Below, piece by piece: positions 60,701-64,000 of a stretch of DNA of 64,000 bases; position 1 is the stretch's first letter, and every line of letters begins with the position of its first letter. The DNA is taken from assembly GCF_905163445.1 (NCBI RefSeq), contig NC_053182.1:8184001-8248000 (forward strand), in the 5' to 3' direction. Made by a program: the position numbers and the translations under genes. The notes under the pieces are model-generated. The model was not told the DNA's origin, did no database searches, and saw nothing but the letters and a program-made list of their open reading frames with translations. This DNA comes from Pararge aegeria (Eukaryota; Arthropoda; Insecta; Lepidoptera; Nymphalidae).

Positions 60701-61999
60701 ACCCAGATATTTCCGGCTCGGATTCATAACTTACCATGTAGTTGAAATCTCAGCTAACGCGCTATATTGTCGTTGATATCGGGCATTACAAATAAATGTG
60801 GCATAACGTCGAAACAGTTATGCAGCGTTTTATCGCACTTTACTGACAGCACCTTTCAATGTCAGACCCTGAATATCTCCGTTATGCCGTATAACTAAAG
60901 CTATACAAATAAATAAAAATGAAGAGTCCGTTTTAAATCTTTAAATAACAGCTTTTTACTAAAATAGATTTTTATAGACCGATTTTTATAGGAATTTCAA
61001 TGCAATCTAAAAAGAATAGCAATTTATTAAACTTTAAAATATTTTAGTCGTACTCGATGTTAAAAAATATAATAAGCACGCATACCTGCATATTCAACTA
61101 TTTTGAACTCGAAGCCCTTTTTTTTACTATTTTACATCGTTACTTATTACTATACTACTTATACTAAAAGGTATGTAGGTACTCTGTTAACTGATTTATT
61201 TTTATTTCAATAGAGAAGTTAGTCTTCCTTATTTCTTTATCTTCTTTACTTCGACAACTCATTATGGTGAAATAAGGGCGTTGTTCAAAAATCACGTCGT
61301 AAGTTTCATTATTACAAGTTATAGTACATCTATACCTTACTGCCTACTGTCCTAATCGGTATCAAGTTGGTCAGTGACACAGCCGTACAATTTGTTTTAA
61401 AGATAAAATAGATACGTTCACTGGAAAATTACTTTGGTATTGAACATTTACGAGTACTTTGTTAATAAACACATGTAAATATAATGATTTGTTTATAAAT
61501 AAGAATTACATTTAAAAGCAAAACGTGAGAATAATCACGCTTCTACAGTAAGTTATCAAAGCGAAGCGACTCATAATTATTTTCTTTATTCTTAGGAAAC
61601 AATGGGAAGGAGAAGGAAAATTCTCGAAGCAAGGAGGCGACTTCACCAGCGGCCCGTTCTGCAAACGGTCAGTATAGTCAAACATTTTGATTCCCATTTG
61701 CGTGTATATAGCTATAGCAATATTAAAGTGTAGAATGAATGAGCGAGTAATGATCGAGCTTTCCATTGGGAAACGGAGGGTTGATCGAGGGGGTGCGAAC
61801 CGCGCGGGCGTGCGTTGTGGGGTCAGACAACGCGCACATGGTCTCCCCGGGGGGTTGCGACTGTCGGAGGGTAACGCGCATGCGTGGCCTCCACCCTGAC
61901 GACGTTACCCGGTTACCCCCCGCTACCTTTTCTCCCCGCTCTGCAGGGGCGACGACTCCAGAGGACACCGCATTCAACTCGCATTTTTGCGGAAATTAG
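27511..61999 (+). CDS. Large Pro/Ser-rich scaffold-like protein, 11 visible exons, 5' end missing
   Basis: Join of 27511-27720, 28317-28445, 30149-30266, 31451-32140, 33075-34645, 35520-35662, 37904-38107, 38708-38834, 40057-40247, 61596-61667 and 61947-61999. Every intron is GT-AG and every junction keeps one frame, giving 1168 residues then TAG. Residues are numbered from the first complete codon. Visible features are a short helical-looking N-terminal stretch (1-25), PAT repeats (36-47), YMSM at 63, F-PPPPP at 347-352, W-PPPPP at 415-420, R-x-S repeats (about 511-571), FPPLPPSP near 862 and a more ordered, conserved-looking block at 1035-1128 (PRGWYPRQRH, RPASTEHLDR, SPREALRRVTSLLIRK). No catalytic, PDZ, SH3 or membrane segment is seen. 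The composition suggests a cytoplasmic adaptor. I considered NHS/GUK-holder-like and Shroom-like cytoskeletal proteins but saw no diagnostic domain of either. Upstream exons must lie before 27511 or outside the window. Confidence 0.85.
27800..27870 (-). mobile_element. SINE family 1 tail fragment
   Basis: acatactacggcaatacac, acatcgccatctagacccac and ttttggtacttatga are the tail of family 1. It lies in the intron after exon A. Confidence 0.55.
27886..28072. mobile_element. Palindromic-element fragment joined to SINE family 3 fragment
   Basis: 27886-27970 (gaagcaggcattactttgcg, ttaagcttaattagctgtac, cgaaaagcaga) matches the left part of the element at 30950-31289. 27971-28072 (cacacctttgag, catgcaggtttcctcacaat, taccgttaaagcaaa) is SINE family 3 on the - strand. 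Confidence 0.55.
28317..28445 (+). CDS. Scaffold-like gene, exon B
   Basis: The acceptor is tgtttcag at 28309-28316 and the donor AAA|gttagt at 28446. The first base completes Arg70 (AG|A) and the last two bases begin Lys113 (AA|A). Residues 71-112 start AKFALGFRPTEEREEG, then DPPSPHSPPPPEEAERI, a proline-rich stretch flanked by acidic residues, and end in ISTLLPK. Reading past the donor stays open only until 28521, with unlike composition, which supports splicing here. The intron after it carries a LINE-type repeat fragment (28503-28660). Confidence 0.85.
28503..28660 (+). mobile_element. LINE-type repeat fragment
   Basis: Shared with 58255-58425: aagggaata, ctgcgatcacca, attatgagcaaatc/attatgggcaaac, tagtctagcagtg and actgtgatagactattgatg. 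Endings of this kind (cagcagtggactg) are typical 3' regions of lepidopteran LINEs. Confidence 0.5.
28661..30148. other. Intron B-C, AT-rich
   Basis: No further exon with compatible phase was seen. Confidence 0.5.
30149..30266 (+). CDS. Scaffold-like gene, exon C
   Basis: The acceptor is ctgtttacag at 30139-30148 and the donor ACTTTT|gtaagt at 30267, close to the insect consensus. It enters in phase 2 and leaves in phase 0. Residues 114-152 begin VSPANSAKRTNSVEK and end SVNGITTATQTTF. The stretch is polar and unstructured, and KRTNS fits a basophilic kinase site. It was too short to stand out as an open frame and was found from its splice sites and phase. A repeat lies about 410 bp downstream in inverted orientation to one upstream of exon A. 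Confidence 0.85.
30676..30907 (+). mobile_element. Inverted partner of the 27067-27292 repeat
   Basis: gtttagtcgcgaggattcag, ataatggggctggctgaaa, gagccagctcctttgtcac, cacaaatgtaacattttac and an end of ctttctttctttctttc mirror the upstream copy. The two bracket exons A, B and C in opposite orientation, about 3.4 kb apart. Confidence 0.7.
30950..31289. mobile_element. Palindromic MITE-like element
   Basis: Arms 30986-31076 and 31205-31289 are inverted copies (ccacgaaaagcaggagaatc against gattctcctgcttttcgtgg; cttcaatccttatactc against gagtataaggattgaag). The spacer holds a perfect 26-bp palindrome (31094-31119) and the motif gaggatgctccggtttcgg. It lies in the intron before exon D. Fragments recur at 11995-12115 and 27886-27970. 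Confidence 0.7.
31451..32140 (+). CDS. Scaffold-like gene, exon D with FPPPPP motif
   Basis: The acceptor is caattttcag at 31441-31450 and the donor ACTAAG|gtaaaa at 32141, phase 0 at both ends, 230 codons (153-382). The N-terminal part is rich in aromatics and prolines (RPYGW, FQLQQPLVPPFKF, RPPYPESIPTWLPP). The middle is basic and serine-rich. Near the end is the acidic run NDEEHFSDDSLEEL followed directly by FPPPPP (residues 347-352). That is an acidic flank plus F-PPPP core as in Ena/VASP EVH1 ligands. After it come STPSKRNSIAWEV and DGDDPLLTPGSTK. The donor GTAAAA is weak at position +5, so some read-through to the stop at 32192-32194 is conceivable. Confidence 0.92.
32195..33074. other. 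Intron D-E
   Basis: AT-rich. A weak SINE family 3 remnant lies at about 32845-32925 (ggaaaaggccttaaattcc, ctcaccgtggcacgg). Confidence 0.5.
33075..34645 (+). CDS. Scaffold-like gene, exon E (1571-bp main exon)
   Basis: The acceptor is tatatgattag at 33064-33074 and the donor AGAAG|gtatgt at 34646. It enters in phase 0 and leaves in phase 2, residues 383-905. It opens with a basic cluster (VIGRRRRKSG), then DDDWGEEYWPPPPP, a second acidic-aromatic-polyproline motif at 415-420. Next come DLASGTYVIRKGKNRK, serine-rich sequence, and R-x-S repeats at about 511-571. Later blocks are MVRVISLPSLGAEGD, an acidic TTVEEEEDQEV, KIENNISAILSQGRDQKLF, LPKDWNIHKDEYCDE, an Arg/Ser-rich segment, FPPLPPSP near 862 and EDEYTEIM. 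The whole 523-codon frame is open with no stop, by far the longest in the window. Long disordered single exons are common in scaffold genes. Confidence 0.95.
34646..35519. other. Intron E-F
   Basis: AT-rich with no repeat I recognise; frames at 34728-34913 lack support. Confidence 0.5.
35520..35662 (+). CDS. Scaffold-like gene, exon F
   Basis: The acceptor is acattgcag at 35511-35519 and the donor CTACTG|gtatgg at 35663. The first G completes Arg906 (AG|G); it leaves in phase 1. Residues 907-953 start PSEPPAVPPHRDTTNSLKTR and continue with SMETSYNKNRRNSNF and TDRRTLPT. PAVPPHR resembles an SH3 ligand with a C-terminal basic residue. Beyond the donor the frame turns into hydrophobic AT-rich sequence unlike the rest, as expected for intron. 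Confidence 0.88.
35828..36012. mobile_element. Decayed interspersed repeat in intron F-G
   Basis: actagctgttgctcgcattc, aaatctcgtgggaaccg, agcctatgttgctctccgtt and gtaaagacaaacaaacacac form a string common in insect genomes as a decayed repeat. The class is not certain. Confidence 0.4.
36405..36560 (-). mobile_element. LINE 3' tail in intron F-G
   Basis: aaaactttattgcacaaactt, gcaaaggcggccttattgc and cttacagacaacccttgg are the inverse of the CR1-like tail seen at 8642-8787 (gcctgga, gataaggcc, gcaataaag). Confidence 0.55.
37412..37840 (+). mobile_element. SINE family 3 copy interrupted by a hAT MITE
   Basis: The head agtggcgatagcccagtagg and the B box gagttcgaatcccagcac are separated by the MITE at 37456-37599. 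The body continues with aagttatgtgcgttccaag, ggtgaaggaaaacatcat, tggacagcgtggtggacta, ctgtaatgggctg and a gatgatga end. Confidence 0.75.
37448..37607. mobile_element. hAT MITE with 14-bp perfect terminal repeats
   Basis: The element 37456-37599 (144 bp) begins cagtggcgtgcact and ends in its perfect inverse, agtgcacgccactg. The flanking 8-mers cggggagc and cggcgacc match at six of eight bases, as expected of an ageing 8-bp duplication. It is the same family as 8512-8807 (shared aagcactgcatacc, ataactcgta, gaatacc/catatcc, ctggta). Confidence 0.75.
37904..38107 (+). CDS. Scaffold-like gene, exon G
   Basis: The acceptor is aaacttgcag ending at 37903 and the donor ATAG|gtgtgt at 38108. The exon enters in phase 1 (G|AC gives Asp954) and leaves in phase 1. 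Residues 955-1021 begin TGASGARRRTLQRQNRESSS and run through LQTSASLPETPVFARG and VPRTPPRNSTGPPRNN. It is basic and proline-rich with several S/T-P and R-x-x-S sites. Past the donor the reading is phenylalanine/isoleucine-rich and looks intronic. A SINE carrying a MITE ends only about 60 bp before this exon. Confidence 0.88.
   Translation, partial: TLELAVLDEEPYSVRTANLRQMSAVNFRLQLVYPKRRCLLVVVMYLEHRQEIQRDHQETTQLTLCRL
38440..38560 (+). mobile_element. LINE 3' tail in intron G-H
   Basis: aaggccgccgaagtgtatgc, ttatgtactttttgtggtgtg and aaaagtatattcattcattc are the CR1-like tail with (TTCA)n end. Confidence 0.55.
38708..38834 (+). CDS. Scaffold-like gene, exon H
   Basis: The acceptor is tggaatacag ending at 38707 and the donor CATCG|gtaaat at 38835. 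It enters in phase 1 and leaves in phase 2; residues 1022-1063. The first part is glycine-rich (LGGYGRGSVMGTSGV); then comes DLLRLGGPPRGWYPRQRH. This stretch has mixed hydrophobic and aromatic residues rather than plain disorder, so it may be part of a conserved C-terminal block continuing in the next exon. It was too short to show as a long open frame and was located by phase and splice sites. Confidence 0.85.
38985..39235 (+). mobile_element. LINE reverse-transcriptase C-terminal remnant in intron H-I
   Basis: Frames read TDIAQKVAKLK, QWVGHIAR, RRGRRTTSSEWQG and YVQQWTSIG with stops and frameshifts, then atcatgatgatgatg. It is a broken RTE-like LINE 3' end, related to 25215-25345. Confidence 0.6.
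40057..40247 (+). CDS. Scaffold-like gene, exon I
   Basis: The acceptor is gctttttgttaaag ending at 40056 and the donor CGAAAGG|gtaagc at 40248. The first G completes Arg1064 (CG|G); it leaves in phase 1. Residues 1065-1127 start PASTEHLDRI, then IATDLPIPWENSAAARKPL, TLPPNLTPKFFQKS and PREALRRVTSLLIRK. The last part could form a basic amphipathic helix. Sequence quality and the strong donor make this exon secure. It is followed by a 21.3-kb intron. Confidence 0.9.
40325..40580 (-). mobile_element. SINE family 2 copy, decayed
   Basis: tttattccactaaaagttagcc, aaagatggtagcggg, aatcggtttctacgcggcac, cctaccagacc and a mutated head end lie just after exon I. Confidence 0.55.
40945..40994. repeat. 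Perfect 19-bp hairpin
   Basis: aggcattccttctacccct (40945-40963) and its exact inverse (40976-40994) flank a 12-nt loop. Pairing stops abruptly at both outer ends. Confidence 0.75.
41018..41262 (+). mobile_element. SINE family 1 copy
   Basis: Head cgacgggcgcagtgggcag, B box gggttcgattcccacaac, then gtgatgaacatgaatg, cagtgtctgggtgtt and the tail tactttggggctagatag. It is close to complete, in the large intron. Confidence 0.75.
41320..41590 (-). mobile_element. SINE family 3 copy with a (GTT)n expansion
   Basis: ataggacgggtctcttctc, agtcgaccacgccggccaag and catgcaggtttcctcacgat, then a ttgttgttgttgttgtt run, aacgcacataacttagg and the head end accaccgcttcg. Confidence 0.65.
41591..43775. other. 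Large intron, AT-rich, nothing recognised
   Basis: No exon matching the phase-1 gap between exons I and J was found here. Confidence 0.4.
43847..44040. promoter_or_regulatory. CpG-rich patch with splice donors on both strands
   Basis: A GC-rich stretch (cgtcgctcgccgtcgccagt, gccagccggcttctc). On the + strand it holds the consensus donor ctc|gtgagt at 43934. On the - strand an open frame from 44033 ends at cag|gtaaca (43847). It may be an alternative promoter with first exon inside the intron, or a - strand first exon. Neither has a partner exon. Confidence 0.2.
44785..45008 (-). mobile_element. SINE family 2 copy crossing the left edge of the inverted duplication
   Basis: tttattgcactaggtacaag, cagtctaagatggtagcgg, ttatattaaacc, cgtatcggaacgctaaatc and tagccacggcagtagcctcc. 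The duplicated arm begins inside it at 44890, so only part of the SINE is present in the second arm. Confidence 0.7.
44890..45472 (+). repeat. Left arm of a 583-bp inverted duplication
   Basis: The arm equals the reverse complement of 47745-48327 over 583 bp. I noticed one difference (g in tttttgagaagcg against a in the other arm). It contains part of a SINE family 2 copy, about 190 bp of unique sequence and a SINE family 1 copy, so it is a duplicated genomic segment rather than a transposon. Confidence 0.92.
45200..45440 (+). mobile_element. SINE family 1 copy inside the left arm
   Basis: Head gatagtgggcgcaatgagca, B box gggttcgattcccacaac, and tail cttactttgggatacaatat. It is duplicated at 47775-48018. 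Confidence 0.8.
45843..45975 (+). mobile_element. LINE 3' tail
   Basis: ggctatctggatgagatcgc, tataagcgataag and ttttgcgcaataaagagttg are the CR1-like tail words. Confidence 0.55.
46585..46905 (+). mobile_element. SINE family 4 copy with tRNA-like head
   Basis: ggttggtctagtgattatc (A box) and gaggtcgaaccccgggtcgg (B box) start the element. The body has gtcagtcccggttattataa, cagcgtggtgggtcc, ataagagaggagacctggg and cccagcagtgagacg. Confidence 0.65.
47618..47740 (+). mobile_element. LINE 3' tail
   Basis: aaggttgtctggaagggatcg and tgataagaccgcctttgcac, then A/T-rich sequence with aataaaatatgtg. It ends right at the edge of the right arm. Confidence 0.55.
47745..48327 (-). repeat. Right arm of the 583-bp inverted duplication
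   Basis: Inverse of 44890-45472. It starts in an ataataataaataata run and ends at ggcagttat read inverted (ataactgccatacc). Beyond 48327 the SINE family 2 sequence stops at once, marking this as the derived copy. Confidence 0.92.
48757..49160 (-). mobile_element. SINE family 5 copy with extra GC-rich middle
   Basis: It shares both ends with 17627-17885 but has a longer GC-rich middle (48944-49085, for example gcgagctttcgcgctcgccc). The end reads inverted as gaccccgggaggtatctttg and cgttcgagtccatgtagga. Confidence 0.6.
49161..52274. other. Large intron, mostly unrecognised
   Basis: AT-rich. Fragments near 51560-51800 (caggctatctcccatatgaa, gatcaaaaccaggactcc) look like decayed SINE or LINE pieces. 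No exon seen. Confidence 0.35.
52275..52580 (-). mobile_element. LINE 3' tail, (AAATTC)n type
   Basis: It begins with five aaattc-type repeats, then tttcaagtaggcctacttta, gaaacgtcaagtatgcatg, ctctaccaccggttcgg and agccggcaagaaactcag. It is the best-preserved copy of the 149-420 family. Confidence 0.7.
52948..53490 (+). mobile_element. LINE reverse-transcriptase 3' end with 3' UTR, interrupted
   Basis: 52948-53175 encodes EIMEWCPGYKKRSKGSRQYR, then GEDDIRKVAGTIWERKARG and a stop. This G-R-x-x-R-W-E-D-D-I-K-V-A-G-W-x-R-K-A pattern is the C-terminal end of a common lepidopteran LINE protein. The matching 3' UTR (gaaatgtaatttataagatt, aataaaggcttttattatta) resumes at about 53396 after another element. 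Confidence 0.7.
53211..53395 (-). mobile_element. CR1-like LINE tail inserted in the 52948-53490 LINE
   Basis: gaatgaatgaatgaatgaat, acttttattgtacacc and ggtggccttatcgctacata, then tagcgatttgttccaggcaa, is the inverse of the tail family. The (TGAA)n end sets its direction. Confidence 0.65.
53640..53910 (-). mobile_element. SINE family 2 copy
   Basis: taacctgttaggggtatcgc, cttaatcgcttggcggcac, gtcggtagggtggtac and the head end gttgccggggatcgaac. Confidence 0.65.
53911..55090. other. AT-rich intron, nothing recognised
   Basis: No shared repeat or exon seen. Confidence 0.35.
55095..55345 (-). mobile_element. SINE family 3 copy
   Basis: tagacccactacagagcacg, agaatgagaaggatttaggc, tggtgttttccttcactggta and aagtgcgtgccgggtatcg, with a mutated head. 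Confidence 0.6.
55600..55765 (+). mobile_element. SINE family 3 fragment
   Basis: tcaatgttctcaaagttgtg, ggcctgcatcgtgaactacg, cattctgagaagagatctg and aggccggtaatggg. Confidence 0.5.
55766..57009. other. Large intron, mostly unrecognised
   Basis: A decayed LINE-like patch at about 56175-56275 shares gcattgcaataatgctgc with 10998-11017. Otherwise AT-rich with no exon. Confidence 0.35.
57010..57242 (+). mobile_element. SINE family 1 copy
   Basis: Head ttaggcagtgggcatcgccc, B box gggttcgattcctacaact, body gtgatgaacatcattttatt, tail gctagatggcgatgtgtgt. Confidence 0.7.
57243..57620 (-). mobile_element. SINE family 2 copy split by an RTE-like LINE end
   Basis: 57243-57287 (gggcatcgcagttataataa) and 57452-57620 (gtgccgaaacgctaaatcgc, gcccctgccgcaaatcgaac) are family 2. 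Between them (57288-57451) lies a LINE end with gaagtacaggaagaccaagg, gatgatgtgaaatgggtac and gacaaaacaagaaaaagaag. Confidence 0.6.
57288..57451 (+). mobile_element. RTE-like LINE 3' end
   Basis: Frames give STGRPRKVW, DDVKW and CFADVR-type words and end in a lysine-rich run. This is the usual C-terminus of RTE-type proteins in Lepidoptera (D-V-K, CCADP-like, polylysine), here with stops and shifts. Confidence 0.5.
57741..57962. mobile_element. Small DNA element with 10-bp terminal inverted repeats
   Basis: It begins gggcaggaga (57741-57750) and ends tctcctgccc (57953-57962), an exact 10-bp inverse. The inside is shared with 1445-1640 and 27340-27420. It encodes nothing convincing, so it is non-autonomous. 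No target duplication was clear. Confidence 0.55.
58255..58425 (+). mobile_element. LINE-type repeat fragment
   Basis: cactcctcttcccgcgggtg, gactaagggaatataacag, tcctgcgatcaccattcacc and tctagcagtgaactgttata match 28503-28660. Confidence 0.5.
58426..59130. other. AT-rich intron, nothing recognised
   Basis: No exon or repeat seen. Confidence 0.35.
59135..59390 (+). mobile_element. SINE related to family 2
   Basis: Head gaggcagcgttgagcgctg, B box gggttcgaatcacggctgg, then tctggtctggtctggtggg and ggtttaatataactgtcc, the family 2 order on the + strand. Confidence 0.6.
59637..59740. repeat. Tetranucleotide microsatellite (CTGT/CCGT)n
   Basis: About 100 bp of tgtc and cgtc units with regular tgtccgtctgtctgtc phrases. 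It makes open frames on both strands (59471-59749, 59594-59794) that are not genes. Confidence 0.9.
59741..61595. other. End of the large intron
   Basis: Mostly AT-rich. A GC-richer patch at 60560-60720 contains cataaaag at 60641, a possible TATA-like word on the + strand, but no matching exon. Confidence 0.35.
61596..61667 (+). CDS. Scaffold-like gene, exon J (72 bp after a 21-kb intron)
   Basis: The acceptor is a strong pyrimidine tract, ttattttctttattcttag, ending at 61595. The first two bases complete the glycine codon left open by exon I (G|GA), giving KGNNGKEKENSRSKEATS then PAARSAN. The donor reads AACG|gtcagt at 61668, phase 1. Composition (Lys/Glu/Ser-rich, no stop) matches the gene and the phase fits exactly. 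If the donor is not used, the frame continues as GQYSQTF and stops at 61688-61690, with an ATTAAA at 61722. The distance of 21.3 kb from exon I is the main reason for doubt. Confidence 0.65.
61947..61999 (+). CDS. Scaffold-like gene, candidate last exon K
   Basis: The acceptor is accttttctccccgctctgcag ending at 61946, with a good pyrimidine tract. Joined in phase 1 to exon J it completes Gly1152 and adds ATTPEDTAFNSHFCGN, then TAG at 61997-61999. The intron before it (61668-61946, 279 bp) is GC-rich. Possible polyadenylation hexamers ATTAAA lie at 62146 and 62204. In another frame the same stretch stays open to 62199, but that frame does not match exon J's phase. This is a plausible terminal exon, less certain than A-I. 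Confidence 0.45.
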
Positions 62000-63749
62000 A
62001 ATCCTCCCTCGATATTAACTGGTATCTACACAAATGGTCGACAACATTGCCTGTCATTACCATGTTTCTAGACGATTGCCGCTTAACAGCGGCTTCACAT
62101 CACTTGTTTAATTTACCGCCAATCATAACAATAATATTGCCTTCCATTAAACTGCTTAGTGCGAGACAGTACATTGAAATAACACAGTTTATATTATAAT
62201 AATATTAAACTTATAAAACGAAGGCTGCATTCGACTGCTGGTTAGTGGCTAGCTGGCTAGTAATCGACTGCTGGTTCCAGACATAAGTTAAACCGTTTTC
62301 AGCCTGTATAAAAACGGTTACTAATGTCATGGCATTGTTCTGTAATCAGCTACCAGATTAGATAGAATATATGTTCGATGTTCTCGAAAAGTTTATGCCT
62401 ATGCAATTTTTTAATTTACAAATGGTTGAACATGGTACGAGTTCGCAGATTCTTTGTTAGATGACGGAAAAGGAATTCATTAGGAAAGTGGTTATTTAAG
62501 ATGGCCAACTCAAGATTTGTGCTGAACCTAAACCATATTATAACATTATAAAGTGAAGTGGTGAACGGAGATTTGATGACACCTTGAATATTTTACATTA
62601 AAGTTATATAATTGCCCCATCATCTGACCTAAGTGAATGTAGCTAAGCTAAATTACTGGGTACGATAATTTTGTACGCATTTTGTCGTTCTGATGATTCA
62701 CCCCTATCTATGAACAAAATAATACTTTAAATGTAGACAAAGGCGACCCAACAACTGGTAATAATAAGATAATAAACTCGAAAACACAATGTCAGCTTGT
62801 CTCTAAACGTGACATATCAATGGGACAAACGTTCTGATAATGGGACATCCGTCTTTGGGAATGAGTAGGCGGCATATATTTTGTTCACTGCATTGTTTAA
62901 TATAATTACAGTGGAGTTATAGATTCATTTATACATTTATCATTATTAAAATACGTTACTTATCCTCAGCATATTAACGTCCCATTTCTGGAATAGGCCT
63001 ACTAGATGCTAACTGTTACCAGGAGATTCACCAGATACCAGTGTGAACTATTTAATTATAGGTCATGCGGATACCATTCTCATAGACCTCCTGTACATAA
63101 ATAAGGAAAGTAAATTTTTCATTATCTTCTAAACAAGGCGACAAAAACATTCTGTAAAGAGCAAGATATATCTACATAAGAGCCTTTATAAAATTACTCG
63201 TTTCCAAGAATTAATTTGTTTTAGCCTTATAATGACGATTGAAATTGTCATTTTGACTTTAAATGTTTTATTGTTCCTTATTAAAATAGCTATATAACTC
63301 CGTCTTTTCTTTTTTAGATTAACCACTATTTTTGTAGTATACGTCTAGTATTTACATAAAATAATGATTCATTTGGTCACTGCACGGTACAGATTTTTTT
63401 TTTATGTAATCATAATACTTGGCACTGCCAAATAAAAACAATGCATTCAGAAAGGAAAATTCATTAAAATTCTGACTAACCACACCCAAATAGAACACGG
63501 TCATTCGGTCATGACTTTCTGTTATCATGAATTATTATTTATCATCGTTTATCATTAATGGTTTAGGTCATTTCGCTTATCTTAATAATAATGTCCATAC
63601 AAGCATTAAACTAATGTATTGGTTTATACTAAAACAAAATACGACTATAATTAACTGTTAAGTTCACATTCTTACTGAGGTATTGCCTGGTCCTTGCCCC
63701 TTTGTTATTATAGACAGGATTTTTTTATGGTTACTAAAGCGTAATTAGA
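62000..63749. other. Downstream sequence or 3' UTR, no gene recognised
   Basis: If exon K is terminal, 62000 to about 62210 could be 3' UTR (ATTAAA at 62146 and 62204). The rest is AT-rich with no exon seen. Confidence 0.4.
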
Positions 63750-63895
63750 GCGGTGATAGCCCAGTAGTTAGGACTTGGACTTTCTATCCGCAATGGGCCA
63801 GCGTTGGTGCACTACAGTCTAAACCCTCCTCATTGTGGGAGGACACCCGTGCCCTGTAATGGGCTAGTAATTGCATGATATGATGATGATGATGA
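63750..63895 (+). mobile_element. SINE family 3 with internal deletion
   Basis: Head agcggtgatagcccagtagt, then directly aatgggccagcgttggtgc, cctcctcattgtgggagga, ccctgtaatgggctagta and a gatgatgatgatg end. The B box and body are missing. Confidence 0.7.
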
Positions 63896-64000
63896 CGATC
63901 ACAGTTGCGTCAATGTAATAATACCGATTGGTGTTCACAACACATTATTCTCATGCTTCATGCTTTCGCCTTATCGCAAGATATCCTTTCGAAAGTAAAA

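Overview
The window looks like nuclear DNA from a lepidopteran insect, probably a butterfly. It is AT-rich and full of interspersed repeats of types I know from butterflies and moths: several tRNA-headed SINE families, LINE 3' tails ending in short tandem repeats, and non-autonomous hAT elements with 8-bp target duplications. Runs such as tacctacctac and gtaggtaggta are frequent, as is usual in that order. There are no operons, ribosome binding sites or bacterial features. I cannot name the species.

One protein-coding gene is well supported. It lies on the + strand between 27511 and about 62000. Eleven exons are visible, and each junction joins in the same frame: 27511-27720, 28317-28445, 30149-30266, 31451-32140, 33075-34645, 35520-35662, 37904-38107, 38708-38834, 40057-40247, 61596-61667 and 61947-61999. 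They encode 1168 residues plus a stop. The 5' end is missing, because the first exon opens with the last base of a split codon. The product has no enzymatic domain that I recognise. It is a long, mostly disordered Pro/Ser/Arg-rich protein with a YMSM motif, two acidic-aromatic-PPPPP motifs of the kind bound by Ena/VASP EVH1 domains, other SH3-type proline motifs and a run of R-x-S repeats. A cytoskeletal or signalling scaffold is the likeliest role, but I could not place it in a named family.

By region: 1-27510 has no firmly supported gene and is probably upstream or first-intron sequence. It holds SINE and LINE fragments, a 2.2-copy tandem repeat (2692-3185), a hAT MITE with a nested LINE (8504-8815), a hairpin cluster (10570-10804), CpG-rich patches (21600-22360) and a second hAT element (24291-24730). 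27511-40247 holds nine exons, with repeats confined to the introns. 40248-61595 is a 21.3-kb intron rich in nested elements; its main feature is a nearly perfect 583-bp inverted duplication (44890-45472 and 47745-48327). 61596-61999 holds the last two exons. 62000-64000 is mostly unannotated AT-rich sequence with one SINE.

The points most worth following up are the 583-bp inverted duplication inside a transcribed intron, the inverted repeat pair bracketing three exons (27067-27292 and 30676-30907), the scaffold protein with paired EVH1-type ligands, and its two alternative C-termini.
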